A stretch of DNA of 21,184 bases from RYN-133 sp036497285. GTDB taxonomy: Bacteria > Actinomycetota > Actinomycetes > Mycobacteriales > Jatrophihabitantaceae. This document shows positions 21,109 to 21,184 of the stretch, piece after piece. A program made the position numbers and the translations under genes. Under the pieces are notes generated by a model. The model ran no database searches, was not told where the DNA came from, and saw only the letters and a program-made list of their open reading frames with translations. The stretch's first letter is position 1; each line of letters starts with the position of its first letter. The stretch is from NCBI GenBank assembly GCA_036497285.1, contig DASXJR010000109.1:1-21184 (forward strand), read 5' to 3'.

Positions 21109-21184
21109 CCGACGTAGCAGGGCTGGCCGACGTCCTCTCCGACGAGGGCTGGCCCTACGCGTCGTCGTTGCCGGCGGCGCCCGG
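21105..21184 (+). CDS. Possible start of a further gene, truncated by the window
   Basis: GTG 21105 overlaps the rho stop (GTGA), as for other genes of this cluster, and the frame stays open to the end (VTDVAGLADVLSDEGWPYAS...). In many actinobacteria rpmE follows rho; this fragment does not look like ribosomal protein L31. With 26 codons the call is weak. Confidence 0.3.
   Translation, partial: MTDVAGLADVLSDEGWPYASSLPAAP

Overview
The window is high-GC DNA from an actinobacterium. The chromosomal order tRNA-Arg(CCG), argS, lysA, hom, thrC, thrB, rho is the arrangement known from mycobacteria and relatives. The stop/start overlaps, GTG starts and apparently leaderless genes (start codon 6-7 nt after a TAnnnT -10 box) also fit. 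I cannot name the genus from sequence alone.

Layout. (1) 1-2077: the 3' part of a ClC chloride/proton antiporter gene with C-terminal CBS domains, then a MarR-type regulator. (2) 2078-2496: a chromosomal spacer with no gene I can support. (3) 2497-11499: a ~9.0 kb integrative element in a tRNA-Arg(CCG) gene, bounded by a perfect 47-bp direct repeat. The right copy lies in the intact tRNA; the left copy is only the 3' part of a tRNA. Next to each core repeat, on the inner side, lies a pair of TGCGGACC octamers 11 bp apart, which look like integrase arm-type sites. (4) 11454-12348: the tRNA and a DUF3105 membrane-anchored protein, both on the minus strand. (5) 12498-18971: argS, lysA (last step of lysine synthesis), hom, thrC, thrB (homoserine and threonine). 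(6) 18972-21108: a long leader and rho, followed by the first bases of a possible further gene.

The element carries, from left to right: a toxin-antitoxin-like pair (MerR-type HTH + DUF433 antitoxin, PIN-like toxin); a divergently transcribed plus-strand module (small membrane protein, DUF932 phage/plasmid protein, unknown 174-aa protein) in which terminator-like hairpins sit directly in front of Shine-Dalgarno sequences; a minus-strand set (PD-(D/E)XK nuclease-like protein with Cys pairs, XRE-HTH/ImmA-IrrE metallopeptidase fusion, PIN-domain protein overlapping it by ATGA); a serine resolvase with hairpins in front of it; an HTH-PASTA fusion with an inverted repeat over its -10 box; and an N-terminally truncated tyrosine integrase that keeps its catalytic residues. 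I see no replication initiator or conjugation gene, so it looks like a small, possibly immobilised genomic island whose cargo is mainly nuclease/toxin and regulatory genes.

The best candidates for something new are the nuclease + XRE-ImmA + PIN set (6466-8959), the leader architecture of the DUF932 module (4117-4714), the HTH-PASTA gene with its operator, and, in the chromosome, a 104-bp insertion that bridges lysA and hom through two ATGA overlaps and an Asn/Gln-rich segment in Rho.
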